In this document: positions 43,339 through 53,834 of the stretch, one piece after another
Layout: each line of letters starts with the position of its first letter
Numbering within the stretch: position 1 is the stretch's first letter
Assembly: GCA_030704615.1 (NCBI GenBank)
Contig: CM060735.1
Location: 62,001-126,000, forward strand
Direction: 5' to 3'
Source: Takakia lepidozioides
Lineage: Eukaryota; Streptophyta; Takakiopsida; Takakiales; Takakiaceae
Length of the DNA: 64,000 nucleotides
Translations under genes and position numbers: made by a program
Notes under the pieces: generated by a model
What the model was told of the DNA's origin: nothing
The model's database searches: none
The model's input: only the letters and a program-made list of their open reading frames with translations

Positions 43339-43636
43339 CCAACAGTTGATTACGAGCCTTAATTTCTTTCATTTCACGCTTTTCAGCCTCTTTCAACAGC
43401 TGATCCGCGTTTTTAGCTTTCTCAGTAAGCACCTGATAATCGAACTTCAGCTTTTCCAACTTTAGGTTCTTTTCTTGCAATTCTAATTTATTCGCCTCAT
43501 TTAAATTATCCACGTACCCGGGATATGACCAAGTACCCCCCGCCGCAGTAGACGCGTCTATCGCACTACCAGCTATCTTAACAGCCTCTACAGACAGGGT
43601 TTTCCTTCGCGAAGTTACCTGTGAGTTGTTGAACAA
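43331..43636 (-). pseudogene. Foreign-looking coiled-coil frame, first part
   Basis: A small-residue segment (VKIAGSAIDASTAAGGTW) is followed by a long charged helix (ANKLELQEKNLKLEKLKFDY, KAKNADQLLKEAEKREMKE). The coiled coil, the low GC content and the absence of dispersed plant repeats set it apart from its neighbours. It may derive from a mitochondrial plasmid, a virus or the nucleus. No family is recognised. Confidence 0.4.
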
Positions 43637-43832
43637 AGCTAGGTGTATCCATAAGTTTTTACTTTTATTTCATCCGGTTCTATGGCGGGATCTGGCAACC
43701 ACTATATAAATGAATAATCATAAATAGAAATCATCGACAACCCTTATAAGTAAGGGGGTCTGCTTTGAGGAAATCGTACCAAATAGGATTCCCATCGTAC
43801 TAGAAAAAACTGGAAAGACATAATCCAATAAC

Positions 43833-44057
43833 TTAAGTTAAGGACCTTCCATTAGATAATAAATTTAGATTAAATTTATAAAAAGTTTTTAGAATTCTCA
43901 TAAATTTTTGCGGTCTTCCACAAGGTTTGCGGGGAGTTGCGACCACCGAATTCGCCTCGGAATTTAATTGCCGAATTTTCCAATGATCTGTCCAAGTTGC
44001 GGGCAAATATGGGCAAATATCCATAAAATATTTCGCAAACCTGGCAGATCTTCGCAA
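43833..44057 (-). CDS. Unidentified reading frame in the foreign-looking segment
   Basis: 75 codons: RFAKYFMDICPYLPATWTDH then VVATPRKPCGRPQKFMRI. No family is recognised. It lies in the same AT-rich, repeat-poor block as the coiled-coil frames. Confidence 0.2.
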   Translation of the reverse strand: MRRSARFAKYFMDICPYLPATWTDHWKIRQLNSEANSVVATPRKPCGRPQKFMRILKTFYKFNLNLLSNGRSLT

Positions 44058-44308
44058 AAATGATAGATAATTCTGGAAACTTTGTGTGGTTGTTTATGTA
44101 ATTTCATTTAAACAACCTTTAATCTACGAAATATTTTAAACTCTAAACCTAAGATTCCACAATAAACGAAGATAATAAGATTATGTTTATTTTTCCATCT
44201 ATGCAATTGGAGGATACACCTTCTTGACCTCTAGACGTTGGGGATACTGAAGGCCCAGATCCTTACCTACCAGGGTTACTCGTTCTTGTAGGGGTTTTAT
44301 ATATGTGT

Positions 44309-44626
44309 CTACCTCCCCCTCAGGAAAGGCCGAAATATTCCCGTCATGAAAATGGGGTCTGGGTTCCACCGCGGGGTTGCTTCGGCTATAATAGCCAACT
44401 CGTAGGATTGGAGATACGAGGCGTAGACCGAAGGAAATGCGGTTTCCGTCACAAGGTAAGTTTGGCCGGGAGGCCCCGTCAACAACTCGTCTTCATATAT
44501 CTCATATACAGTGTCGGGTACGTTCCGAAGGTCTGGGATTATATCCGTCCGTTGGAGCGCACTCACGACTTCCACGGCTCTCTCATATCCCCCTTCATAG
44601 TCTGGCAATTCCTTGAATTCATTCAT
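44309..44626 (-). CDS. Unidentified reading frame, acidic, in the foreign-looking segment
   Basis: 105 codons starting at ATG: MNEFKELPDYEGGYERAVEV, later YEIYEDELLTGPPGQTYLVT and a basic C terminus. It is acidic and protein-like without the Ser/Pro/Arg excess of unedited mitochondrial genes. No family is recognised. Confidence 0.3.
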   Translation of the reverse strand: MNEFKELPDYEGGYERAVEVVSALQRTDIIPDLRNVPDTVYEIYEDELLTGPPGQTYLVTETAFPSVYASYLQSYELAIIAEATPRWNPDPIFMTGIFRPFLRGR

Positions 44627-45030
44627 TGTTAACCCAAGGCCTTTACGTTCAGACTCAAGGATTCCCTGAATAACAGCGTTGTTGCCTTCTCCTGAGTTGC
44701 TATTCGAACCAATGTTTTGTGGTAGAAGTTCTCAAAAACTCTTTTGACAAATCATTGTTCTAGATATTATTTCCAAAGAGAGCCTTTGCTCCAGGTTTCT
44801 AATGTAGAAGGGGGGGGGGGGAGAGAACCCTAAAAGAATCGTAGTATAGCACGATGCTAGGTCCACATCCACGATTCGTTATCCTTCCCCCTTTCCATCA
44901 AATAGAACCCACTTCAGTTAAGTACATTTCTCTTATTGCTCGTTCAACAACCAAGTTAAACGAATCTTTATAACATAACTATTTAGGTACAATACGAGGG
45001 CGCAGCTTACTTTTCTTCTTGCCGATTTAA

Positions 45031-46571
45031 CTCTCTAGGTTGGATTCGAACCAACGACCCAATGGATAGAGTAATCTTTTTGGAAGGATAAGTAATGGGC
45101 GGCCTTGGTGTTAGGCGAAGAAGGCTTCAATAATCATACAAGATACTTGATGAAAGCAAGTCATACATACATTGCGTTCATGTATAACATCGCAGTTATT
45201 GAGTCAGACCCACCATCATGATATAATCCTTCAAAACGCTCCCCTCCGAACCGTGCTTGCAAGATCTCCAAGCACACGGCTCTTGCTCGGTATTCGAAAC
45301 TAGCATAATTGAACAAATATGATAGATGGTCTTTATCAGCCAGATTCAACGAAAAAATTTATTTTTTTTTTCTGCTTCTATGAAGACCAAGTTCATACCA
45401 TGACTGCATAATAATGGTTAAAACACTGATTCCCTTCCAATTCATTGTACTATGGAAACTCTGACGCCATTGCTGATGGTTCCGACACTGAGAGCACCAG
45501 GCCGCGGAGTGCAGCATATATATATATTTTTTTTCCGACCCGCCCCCGCTTTGCGGGAACTCTAGGCCCGGATTTACCCACTTTGTTCCCATAGCTCATT
45601 CCCGAATGAGAGGCCGAAGGAGGAGGAAAAATATAAATAATTAAAGCTCTCTTCCTTAGGGAAAGGGGGCTTTTGGAGAAGAAGCAAGTCCGGGGTTTTG
45701 CGGTTTAGGGGCCTTCAGTGCTTAATTAAGCCTGCCAGGGAGGGCGTTCCTGAATCATCCGAGGAGGTCCTCACTTAGGATCGCTTTAGGTTTAAGTTAT
45801 TTTTAGTGCTATGGACGAAGCCGCAGGTCAAGCAATCGAATGTAGCAAGTTCATCCGCCTACGCGCATAGCTTGATAGCTACAAGCGAGCTAAACACAAT
45901 GCATCCTGCATCTCGTGGAGAAATCCATGATGAGTGCTTGGCACGACTGCATCTGTTCCACATGATCAGTATGACTCTCCTGTTAACCGTGAAAAGCATA
46001 TGTAAGAAACAGAGCCTACAAAGGCTTTGGTTATTTGCTTCAAGTATAATCAACCTCTTGGAAACCCGATCTATCTAGGTGCAAACAGCCAAACCAATAC
46101 CATGCTTGCAAGGGAGATTCAAAGTAGCAGATTCTGCAACTTGTTGATCATTCAGGTTTTAGTGGAAAAACCACTTGGCTTTCATTCAGTTATGCAATAA
46201 CATAGTAATTAAATGCTACGCCATGGATCTACGTAGATCCAAGGTTCGGGATTGAACACTACGCGCGCCTTGAAAGAGATGAAAAATCCACACATTGTAT
46301 GCTCGATAGCTCGACCATGCCGTGCTTACATGGATAGGAGTCAAAAAAACCCAAATGACTTGCGTTTAACCATAAGGTTTATCCATATGAGGCCTAACTT
46401 AGACATAGTCTATAACATCATGCTACGTTTCCTAAATTCGTTTCCAAATGAAGGTAAGGTATTTTTTTAGACATGCTCTGAACGATGCCACAGTAAAAAG
46501 CTAAATCCTGTACCAATATATTCAGCGCACTTAACAGCCGCCATTTGCTCTAACCGCTGAGCCACTAGAGA
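45031..46571 (-). tRNA. trnN: tRNA-Asn(GUU) split by a group II intron
   Basis: The 5' exon (46531-46571) begins TCTCTAGTGGCTCAGCGG and ends in the anticodon loop CTGTTAA (anticodon GTT). The 3' exon (45031-45065) has CCATT, T arm GTTGG-TTCGAAT-CCAAC and acceptor CTAGAGA, which pairs with TCTCTAG. AATGG and CCATT can form the anticodon stem across the joint, but the 5' exon then has three extra bases (CGG) before the loop. The arm is therefore irregular and the gene could be a pseudogene. It lies upstream of nad6 in position, as trnN does in Marchantia. Confidence 0.65.
45066..46530 (-). other. Group II intron in trnN
   Basis: The 5' GTGCGCTGAA is at 46530 and a domain V at about 45240-45292 (plus strand gaaccgtgcttgcaag...cacggctc). 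The 3' end is AT at 45066. It is 1465 nt with no recognisable maturase and has an A/T hairpin near 45356-45372. Confidence 0.65.
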
Positions 46572-47330
46572 AGAGGCACAAAAAAAAAATATTTGGCTGC
46601 GCTTTGCGCCTTTGGCCATAGGGGCAGGAGTTGTAGTAAAGGGGTTTGGATTGAATAAAAGAGATAAATGCATCAAGGGCAATGCAGTAACTTGGAGAAG
46701 AGAACGAGCCGCCATGCCACCTTTATTCGCCGCCTCGCCCCACGCCTCTTGGCGGTTGCAGCGCGCAGGTCGCAGCAAAATATTTCACAAAATATAGAAT
46801 TTGTTTACTTCTCAATTCCTCGACCAGGAAAATGTAAAGCAGGACTTGAGTCGTCCGCCCAGCTTATTGTCTAACGCACGTCAGAAAAATATATATAGTT
46901 TTTAACCTTTCCTTCTCGTCGCCCCACACCACATTATTGACTTCACGAGGGAAGGGCGGGACTTTAGTCCCGGAAAACGTTAGCTTTCCGGGGGTTTCCC
47001 CAGCAGAGGTTTACCCGCTTTCTTTGCTTCGCGAAGAAGAGGGGCAGAGATTGGAAGGGCGCAGCAGAGAAACGCTTCTTATAAAACGCGTACCAAGAAA
47101 TATTCGTTCTCTTCTCTTCGACCCTTGATTCGCTGCGCGAATCAAGTTGGTTCCTGTCCAAATATACGGGTGCCCTCTTTTTCGAAGGTTTATTACACTC
47201 GTCGTTGCACCAAAATACATACTTTTTTCATTGTTCACTCCGTCCCTTCAGAAAACGAAGGTCGTTCCAGAAAATAAAAATATATATTTCTATTTCCGAG
47301 CCTCTTCATGGCTTCAGAGAGCTGAAGCCC
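46572..47330. other. Spacer between nad6 and trnN
   Basis: No gene is recognised. It contains A/T hairpins (46579-46595, 47275-47295), a gggactttagtcccggaaaacg short palindrome near 46958-46985 and several spacer tags. Confidence 0.5.
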
Positions 47331-47936
47331 CTAGATATCTCTTATTTTTTTTATAGTATTCCGAAAATCTATAGCATTTTGTCGAAACACATCCTGTCTT
47401 TTGACCCGAGTAGTTTTATGCATAGTAGGTACTATAGCCCCAATCATGGCTACTAATGAAATAAGACTAGAAACCAAAAACAAAACAAAATAGGTGGTAT
47501 AAAGTAAATTGCCTAATGTTTCCAAATTAGTCCAACTTTGTATCTTTTCAGCATAAACTGTATATGTTGGATAGGTTGTATTCAATTTCGTTGGTAATAT
47601 TGGAATGTAATCATTATCTACAATGAAAAAAATTTCCAACAAAAAAATAAGTCCAATAATACCACCCACGGGTAAATAGCGCAATACATTCTCGTGAATT
47701 TCTGCTATTTTAATATTTAACATCATAACTACAAATGAAGATGAAACGGCAATAGCTCCTACATAAACCACTAAAAAAATCATAGCAGAGGAGTCAGGAC
47801 CTAACAAAACGAGTAAACCTGAAGTGTTTAAAAAAACTGGGATGGAAAATGAAACGGAATGGACTGGATTTTTAGCACGTATCGCCATAACACTAGAGAC
47901 CGAAGCAATGCTCGGAGAAACAGAAAAAAGTATCGT
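47331..47936 (-). CDS. nad6: NADH dehydrogenase subunit 6
   Basis: This encodes a membrane subunit of complex I. The 201-aa frame reads FLVVYVGAIAVSSSFVVMML (family core), KIAEIHENVLRYLPVGGIIG, NLLYTTYFVLFLVSSLI and the C terminus RQNAIDFRNTIKKIRDI. The start is ACG at 47936 (AUG after editing), giving M-I-L-F-S-V; the ATG 16 codons later would remove half of the first helix. Pro/Ser at Leu/Phe positions are frequent in the N-terminal third only, so editing density is uneven along the gene. Confidence 0.94.
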   Translation of the reverse strand, partial: TILFSVSPSIASVSSVMAIRAKNPVHSVSFSIPVFLNTSGLLVLLGPDSSAMIFLVVYVGAIAVSSSFVVMMLNIKIAEIHENVLRYLPVGGIIGLIFLLEIFFIVDNDYIPILPTKLNTTYPTYTVYAEKIQSWTNLETLGNLLYTTYFVLFLVSSLISLVAMIGAIVPTMHKTTRVKRQDVFRQNAIDFRNTIKKIRDI

Positions 47937-49285
47937 GGTTATTTTACTAAGTCCCTTTTATCATTTGCTTTAACAATGAAAAAAGAAATATACATTTTTT
48001 TTCTACTTCTACCCATCATCAGTTTTCTAGATGGTGCAAGCAAACACCAGCCAAGCCGAAAAACAACTAGAGCCAACACGGGTACGCGGCGCAAGAAGGC
48101 TGTTGGCCCCATACCATACCCACAGAGATCCTGCTGGGATTGCTGGGCCAGGAGAAGGTGTGCGAAATAAGAGGGCTTTCGATACGAAAGAAGCCTTCGG
48201 TTATAATTTAAGGTGCGCAGCCAGAAGTAAGCCAATAAAAATCTGTAGTTTTCTGCCTTCTCCGCCTCCCCCTGCCTCGGGCGTAGTCCATTAGAAGGCT
48301 TCGTGAAGAGACATCATAAATAAATGTCTCAGGTTCTCTACTTGCTACCTCAGTCGAGTGGATAAATCCCGATGTATCGTAATAGTAAATGCATGGCGGA
48401 GTATGCGGATAGTTATATACAGAACTATCTTTCGCCCGCATTATGAAGCCCATAAATCATTCTTTGACTCGTGAATTCGCACAAAGCAGATTCATCATGT
48501 ATGATAATTAATGACCATATTTTTTATACACTCTATTCCTTGTGCCCCGGAGAGACTTTCATCACCGGAGGCTCCAACAAGAGCTTAAACGGCTTTGAGT
48601 AGTTTCCGTAGGGAACGATTCTTTAATTAGCTATGTAAATGAGCGCTTTTCACTTTTGCTTTTTGACCAATTGAAAAAAAAAAAAATATATATATATATA
48701 TCTCTTTTCTCGATTCTTGGTAAAAATTGGAAAGCACATGGTTGGGGTCGAAGACCCCACCTGGTTGGCTTGTGGGATGGAGGCAGGGAGAGAGGCTTAA
48801 AGACTTTGAGGTTTATTTTCCCCCAAAAGAAGCATAAATGGCGTGAAATCACGCGAACTTCGTCCATTGGCTTAACGAAGGCACGCGGCGGACAAAGAAA
48901 AAATATAGGCGCGCATCGAAAAGAGAGATATATATATCTTTTTCTCATATATATGAAAAAATGCAGAAAAGTGGAAAAAAAAGATTTTTTTTACTCTCCA
49001 AATCAATTTGATTTCGGTTTAGCCTCCTTTTCCTGAAAAGCTACCATTCATTGTTCGGGGAAGAGAAAAACACATAAATATAAATTAACGCCCTATTCGC
49101 TGCGCAAATGTAGGGCGAGTCAGGCTTGGCTTCGAGGTATTTTTTCATATATATATGAAGAAATGCCGAAATAAATAAAAATATTTTTTTATTTCCTCTC
49201 AAGACTTCGCCTCGAAAACCATCAAGCAACGAAGCGGCTTATTGGTTTCGCCTTGCGCTGAGACAAAAAAAAAAGATAATTCATC
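47937..49285. other. Spacer between atp6 (plus) and nad6 (minus)
   Basis: This is the shared upstream region of two divergent genes. No gene is recognised. An 81-codon minus-strand frame at 48208-48453 (NYPHTPPCIYYYDTSGFIHS) has no known relative. Repeats include TA-rich hairpins at 48675-48705 and 48920-48945, and a near-duplicate tcatatatatgaaaaaatgc / tcatatatatatgaagaaatgc pair at 48945-48965 and 49145-49167. Confidence 0.45.
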
Positions 49286-49365
49286 ACGGCTTGCAGTCCA
49301 CCAGAACAATTTGCAATTATTCCATTGATTTCTATTCATATAGGAAATTTGTATCTTTCATCTAC
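49286..49365 (+). CDS. atp6: ATP synthase subunit a, exon 1 of 2
   Basis: atp6 encodes the proton-channel subunit a of the ATP synthase Fo sector. Exon 1 is exactly 80 nt: ACG (49286, edited AUG) then ACSPPEQFAIIPLISIHIGN and LYLSST. It ends before GTGCGGAGC, matching the vascular-plant intron site 80. It is on the plus strand, unlike all its neighbours. Confidence 0.9.
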
Positions 49366-50041
49366 GTGCGGAGCTCGCGCCCACTACTCGATGGTGGAAA
49401 CACTTCGTCGGGGTTTTAGACGATAATCCAACTCCCGTTCACCCCGATGCCGCGGAGTCAGGAAAGTGTTCTGTGCAGGATAGGTTTACGAATCTCGATG
49501 ATGGCCGCTCCTTTGGAGGGGGGACGAATATGAGGACTGATCTACTCGAGTAGTCGATGGTAAACGGTGAAAGGAAGCCCCTGGGTCGGGATACAAACCA
49601 TGTTCACGCCGGCACACGCTGGTCAAGCCTAGAGAATCCTGGACAGAACGCGCGGGTAGATAAGATGGGGTGACGGCTATGAGGGCGAGTGCCCAGGGGA
49701 CTGTGGAATGCGCTCGAGGATGGATGGAAAACCTCCCACAGAAGAAGCGGCGAGGAATGTAGTCCCGGCTCTCTTCGGCCGAGTTAAAAAATAAAAAATT
49801 TTTTATCGATCCCTTCATATATATGAAAAATGTGGTTTGTAAAGAAACAACCTGGAGATGGCTGCCGAGATGGGGCCTCTATTGAGCCTTCGGCCTCTTC
49901 ATACACGGGTCATGAGGAGAGAGGAGCCGTATGATGGGAGACTATCACGTACGGTTCCATAGGAGGGGAACAGCTTTCAAACCTCAGGCCGAAGGTGGAC
50001 ATGGAGCAGAAAAAAAAAGATTTTTATTTCCCCTACCAACC
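49366..50041 (+). other. Group II intron atp6i80
   Basis: The 5' GTGCGGAGC is at 49366 and plus-strand domain V at about 49921-49960 (gagccgtatgatgggag...cgtacggttc). It is 676 nt with no maturase. An A/T element sits between domain VI and the 3' exon (50010-50028). Confidence 0.87.
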
Positions 50042-50720
50042 CAATTCATCTTTGTTCATGCCACCAACTATCAGTTTAGTATTGCTTCTAGTTCATTTTG
50101 TCACCCTGAATGGAGGACACTCAGTACCAAATGCTCGGCAATCCTTTGTGGAAATGATTTATGATTTTGTGCTTAACTTGGTGAACGAACAAATAAGCGG
50201 CGCTTCTTCGATGAAACAACGATTTTTCCCCCTAATCTTTGTCACTTTTACTTCTTCATTATTTCGTAATCTTATTGGTATGATACCCCATAGTTTTACA
50301 GTAACAAGTCATTTTATAATTACCCTGGGTCTTCCATTATCTCTTTCTATTGGAATCACTATAGTTGGATTTCAAACGCATGGGCTTCATTTTTTCAGTT
50401 TGTCATTACCGCAAGGAGTACCCTTGTCGTTAGCACCTTTCTTAGTACCTCCCGAGCCAATCCCTCATCGTTTCCGCGCATTAAGTTCAGGAATACGTTT
50501 ATTTGCCAATATGATGGCTGGTCATAGTTTAGTCAAGATTTTGAGTGGGTTTGCTCGGACTATGCTATCTATGGGGGGTATTATGTATTTAGCACATCTT
50601 GCTCCTTTTTTGATAGTATTCGCATCAACTGGTTCAGAATTAGGTGTTGCCATATTACAAGCTTATGTTTCTACCATTTCAATTCGTATTTACTTAAATG
50701 ATGCTATAAACCTTCATTAA
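50042..50720 (+). CDS. atp6: ATP synthase subunit a, exon 2 of 2
   Basis: The exon reads NSSLFMPPTISLVLLLVHFV, ARQSFVEMIYDFVLNLVNEQ, GIRLFANMMAGHSLVKILSG (with the essential Arg of the proton path) and GSELGVAILQAYVSTISIRI, ending YLNDAINLH. With exon 1 it gives 252 aa, the normal plant length. Editing is needed at many Pro/Ser/Arg sites (for example PPEPIPHRFRA for LLELISYCFRA). Confidence 0.94.
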
Positions 50721-51413
50721 AAAACTGGTGGAGAAAGCACCAAACCAGTTGCTACATCACTTCCTCACTTTCAAGCGCGTCATCATCAACCGTAATGAAA
50801 GAGCTGGATTTGCTTTTGATGACGCAGAATGATGCACACCAATAGTCGGAGACCTTTGAGAACGCGCGGGATGCGAAAAGCTACGAAAAAAAAAATATTA
50901 TATATATATTTCGCTGCGCCCTGCGGCCTTGCAGAGTTCCCTGTTGGCGGAAGCCAATGTCCCGGGACCTCGGGGACTAATTCCTACCGAGACAAGGAGG
51001 CCGCAGGTACTCCCCCCCCCCCTCCCCCCCGCTCGACAAAAGCCCCCTCCGATCGCCTCATTCACAGGAAGTGTGCAGGTACTCATGCGCGCTACCTGCG
51101 GGGTGCGCAAAAAGAATATAGATTTGCTGCGCCCACTCTCTCCCAAAACCTCCCCGATCCGGCTCGGAGAAGGAGCAAGCTTGCCTTCGGCTGGGACGCT
51201 TGGCGTTTGATTCTCAGGAAGGGCGAATGATTCGAAATTCTGGTAGAGGCCATGAATAAATCGGGGGGCCTCTGAGTAGCCAAGCGCATAATGAAGCTTG
51301 GGTTGTTTCCTCTCCCCAGGGTGGGGCACGAGGAGGCGAAGCGCATTATTCAGAAGCTTTTCTGCGCTTCGCCTCCTCCGTGGCCCGATCCTTCTTATCA
51401 CACTTCGAATAGT
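50721..51413. other. Spacer between convergent atp6 and rps7
   Basis: No gene is seen; atp6 (plus) and rps7 (minus) converge here. It contains an A/T hairpin followed by the gctgcgccctgcggcc tag (50885-50930), C-rich runs (51012-51030) and an inverted pair of ggcgaagcgcattattcagaagcttttctgcgcttcgcc at 51334-51373 that forms a hairpin. Confidence 0.5.
51334..51373. repeat. Hairpin downstream of rps7
   Basis: Arms ggcgaagcgca and tgcgcttcgcc flank a ttattcagaagcttttc centre. It lies about 40 bp after the rps7 stop and may stabilise or end that transcript. Confidence 0.55.
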
Positions 51414-52145
51414 TTACCACCATCTATAATGCGAAAAACTACGATTGGCTTGAGCAAGTTTATGAAGATCATCCCTTTTTTTACGTGCAATCCCCATCTT
51501 TCGGGAAGCATCCAATATCTCATCAGACAAACATTGATCTAGGCTTATGCTCTTTTTGCTCATACGTCGTTTGGCTGCTGCTTCGAGCATCCAACGAATA
51601 GCTAAGGTTTCTTGACGATTTGTTGCTATAATAGATGGTACTAATTGAGTAGTACCAGAAATTCTTACTTTTTTCACTTCACGAATAGGCTTGACATTTT
51701 CTATGGCGTTGACCAAAAGTTTTATTACATCGCCATGATGAGCTGGACAATGAAAAGTTTTATAAACAATAGCACGAGATCTCGTTTTTTTACCATCAAT
51801 CATGCAAATATGGACCGATTTTTTTATTAATTGTTTTTGTTTACCATTCAAGCCCCGGATATAGCCAAAATTGTCTGAGCAATTGTATGTGCTTGCCCCA
51901 CGGCCCCTGGGTCTTGATGGCACATGCCCTGGAAGGGCATAGCATAAATATCTACGATGGGATAAGCAAAGCGCAGAAAAGCTTTCTGGAAAAAAAAATA
52001 TATTTTTTCCGCTAAATGGCCAAAAACTTGGCCAATTTTCCTTTTTTTTCGTTCCCGCTTTTTCCGAAAGTCTTGATTGGTGAAACCAATCAAGGGCTGA
52101 ACCGAAAGCGAAGCTTAAATTCGATGATTTGACAAATAGATTCAT
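51414..52145 (-). CDS. rps7: Ribosomal protein S7
   Basis: This encodes a small-subunit protein of the uS7 family. The 243-aa frame reads [46 protein letters not shown]-type [15 protein letters not shown] and the C terminus [11 protein letters not shown]. The N-terminal extension ([14 protein letters not shown], later [20 protein letters not shown]) is also found in Marchantia rps7, which supports the ATG at 52145. That ATG overlaps the rps12 stop as ATGA. An A/T hairpin repeat (GKNIFFFPE, near 51990-52010) is inserted in frame. Confidence 0.93.
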   Translation of the reverse strand: MNLFVKSSNLSFAFGSALDWFHQSRLSEKAGTKKKENWPSFWPFSGKNIFFFPESFSALCLSHRRYLCYALPGHVPSRPRGRGASTYNCSDNFGYIRGLNGKQKQLIKKSVHICMIDGKKTRSRAIVYKTFHCPAHHGDVIKLLVNAIENVKPIREVKKVRISGTTQLVPSIIATNRQETLAIRWMLEAAAKRRMSKKSISLDQCLSDEILDASRKMGIARKKRDDLHKLAQANRSFSHYRWW

Positions 52146-52522
52146 ATAGAATCTTTGGTTTTTTTTGTACCATATTTAGATCTGCCTTGACGTCGACCCG
52201 GTATTCCCTGCAAATCTTTGACTCCTCGAATACGATGGTATTTCACACCTGGCAAATCTTTCACTCTACCTCCTCTAACCATAACCACAGGATGCTCTTG
52301 CGAATTATGACCTTCGCCGGGAATGTAAGCAATTATCTCATTTCGATTGGTTAAACGTACTTTGGCTATCTTGCGTGAAGCTGAATTAGGTTTTTTTGGT
52401 GTTCTTGTCGAAACACGCAGGCATACTCCTTGCTTTTGAGGACATTGATTCGAAGCTCGAGTACGTTGTGTGCGCCGTTTCGACTCTCTACCATGACGAA
52501 TCATTTGATTTATTGTAGGCGT
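52142..52522 (-). CDS. rps12: Ribosomal protein S12
   Basis: This encodes the uS12 decoding-centre protein, 126 aa, the normal plant length. It reads [34 protein letters not shown] (decoding loop with the conserved Lys), [20 protein letters not shown] and [15 protein letters not shown]. The start is ACG at 52522 followed by [12 protein letters not shown]; the ATG six codons in is not the family start. It is followed directly by rps7. Confidence 0.95.
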   Translation of the reverse strand, partial: TPTINQMIRHGRESKRRTQRTRASNQCPQKQGVCLRVSTRTPKKPNSASRKIAKVRLTNRNEIIAYIPGEGHNSQEHPVVMVRGGRVKDLPGVKYHRIRGVKDLQGIPGRRQGRSKYGTKKTKDSI

Positions 52523-53035
52523 ATTTCACTTACTTGGTTTTTTTCAGAAAGTCGCGTAAAAAAAAAGTTTTTTCCCATTTCTCACGCACGCTCTATTCGC
52601 TACAGGAATAATGGAGCCTGTGGCCGCTACGCCCTGCGGCCTTTCATCGCTATGCTTCCCACGATCCCTATTAACGATGAACGCGCAAAGGAAAAACAAG
52701 ATAGGACGGTTAAAAGACAGAATCAAGGGCGAAGAGACAGAAAAAAAAATATTTATTTTTTCTTGTAGATCATTTTTTAGGCTCTTTTATAATTTATCCT
52801 CTTTTTGCGCCATTGATTGCTAAGCGGCACAGAAGCACCTGCGGCCTCGGATCACTAAGCTAAGCGGAGTCTTCGCATGCTAAGCAACGAAAAAATAAAT
52901 ATTTTTTTAAAAAGAAAAAGAAAATATAGATCTCTTTTTTTCGCTCTTGTATCCTTTTTCAGACAATTTACTACGTGCACCAGAAAGCCCTTTTCGCTTG
53001 GCTTCTGGAGCAACCATAGTAATTGTAAGGAAGGT
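52523..53035. other. Spacer between trnE and rps12
   Basis: No gene is seen. It includes a ctacgccctgcggcc tag (52627), A/T hairpins (52738-52765, 52890-52930) and T-runs. Confidence 0.5.
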
Positions 53036-53108
53036 TATCCCTTACGGGATTCGAACCCGTGTTCTCGCCATGAAAAGACGATGTCCTATACCCCTAGACG
53101 AAAGGGAC
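53036..53108 (-). tRNA. trnE: tRNA-Glu(UUC)
   Basis: This 73-nt minus-strand cloverleaf has acceptor GTCCCTT/AAGGGAT, anticodon loop with TTC (cttTTCat) and T loop TTCGAAT. It is closely similar to plant mitochondrial native tRNA-Glu. Confidence 0.93.
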
Positions 53109-53659
53109 GAAATGACTTCGAGGAAAGATGTCCGGCCAGAGCTGCGCTGCGAGAGAAGGAAGTGGCACGATCTGCGGCCTGTTGCTCGTCTATGCGCCAC
53201 TTTTCCCTCCCATCTACGAGAATTCATGACGCTTTCAACTAGAAACAAAAACTCTTTACCTTGTCGACATTAAACATAGCAGTAAACCTTAAACGCAAGC
53301 TAGTCAATTCTTGATCACAAAGTAATCTTCTTCGAACCCGATTACTGGCATGTCGTAATGTATGAAGCCAAACCACGTAACTGCGGTCAAGATGTTGAAT
53401 GATTTGACCACAGTGCTATGACGGGAAACTGTCTCGGATCACGGAAGGCACAAACGCTTAATAATGCAATACGGTAGTAATGGCCTAATTTAAAACAATG
53501 CTTGGTAGTATACCATCGCTTGGGCGAATGGGGTGAAACAGGGTGCAACCTATATATTATATTTTTTTAAATTTGTTAAATATTTCTTCATATATATATT
53601 TTTTTTTCTTCGTAGTGACTCAGCGCAGATGACACGTAGTGCTTAAGAATAATCGACTT
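53109..53659. other. Spacer between trnR and trnE
   Basis: Apart from the coding-like segment at 53239-53415, it contains A/T tracts (53550-53612) just upstream of trnR and nothing else recognised. Confidence 0.4.
53239..53415 (-). CDS. Unidentified coding-like segment
   Basis: The frame is open for 58 codons before TAG, without an ATG or ACG near its beginning. It reads YVVWLHTLRHASNRVRRRLL and ELTSLRLRFTAMFNVDKV. Codon usage looks like real mitochondrial coding sequence with a basic central part, perhaps the C terminus of a ribosomal protein or of an intron-encoded protein. No family is recognised. Confidence 0.25.
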   Translation of the reverse strand, partial: HCGQIIQHLDRSYVVWLHTLRHASNRVRRRLLCDQELTSLRLRFTAMFNVDKVKSFCF

Positions 53660-53733
53660 GTGCTTGTAGCTCAATCGGATAGAGCACCAAACTACGGATT
53701 TGGGGGTTGAGAGTTCGAATCTTTCCAAGCATG
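53660..53733 (+). tRNA. trnR: tRNA-Arg(ACG)
   Basis: This 74-nt plus-strand cloverleaf has acceptor GTGCTTG/CAAGCAT (one G-U), anticodon stem CCAAA/TTTGG with loop CTACGGA (anticodon ACG) and T loop TTCGAAT. Confidence 0.92.
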
Positions 53734-53834
53734 GGCCTATCAATCAAATTGTACTAAGGGAATACGTCCGATAGGTGTAAAGTAAGCAGTTCCAATCAGA
53801 CGTATTTTATTATCTCCCTGCTCTGTCGGAGCTG

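Noticed and set aside
48656-49036. 126-codon plus-strand frame upstream of atp6
   Set aside because: It is lysine-rich because it reads through A/T hairpin repeats; no family pattern is seen.
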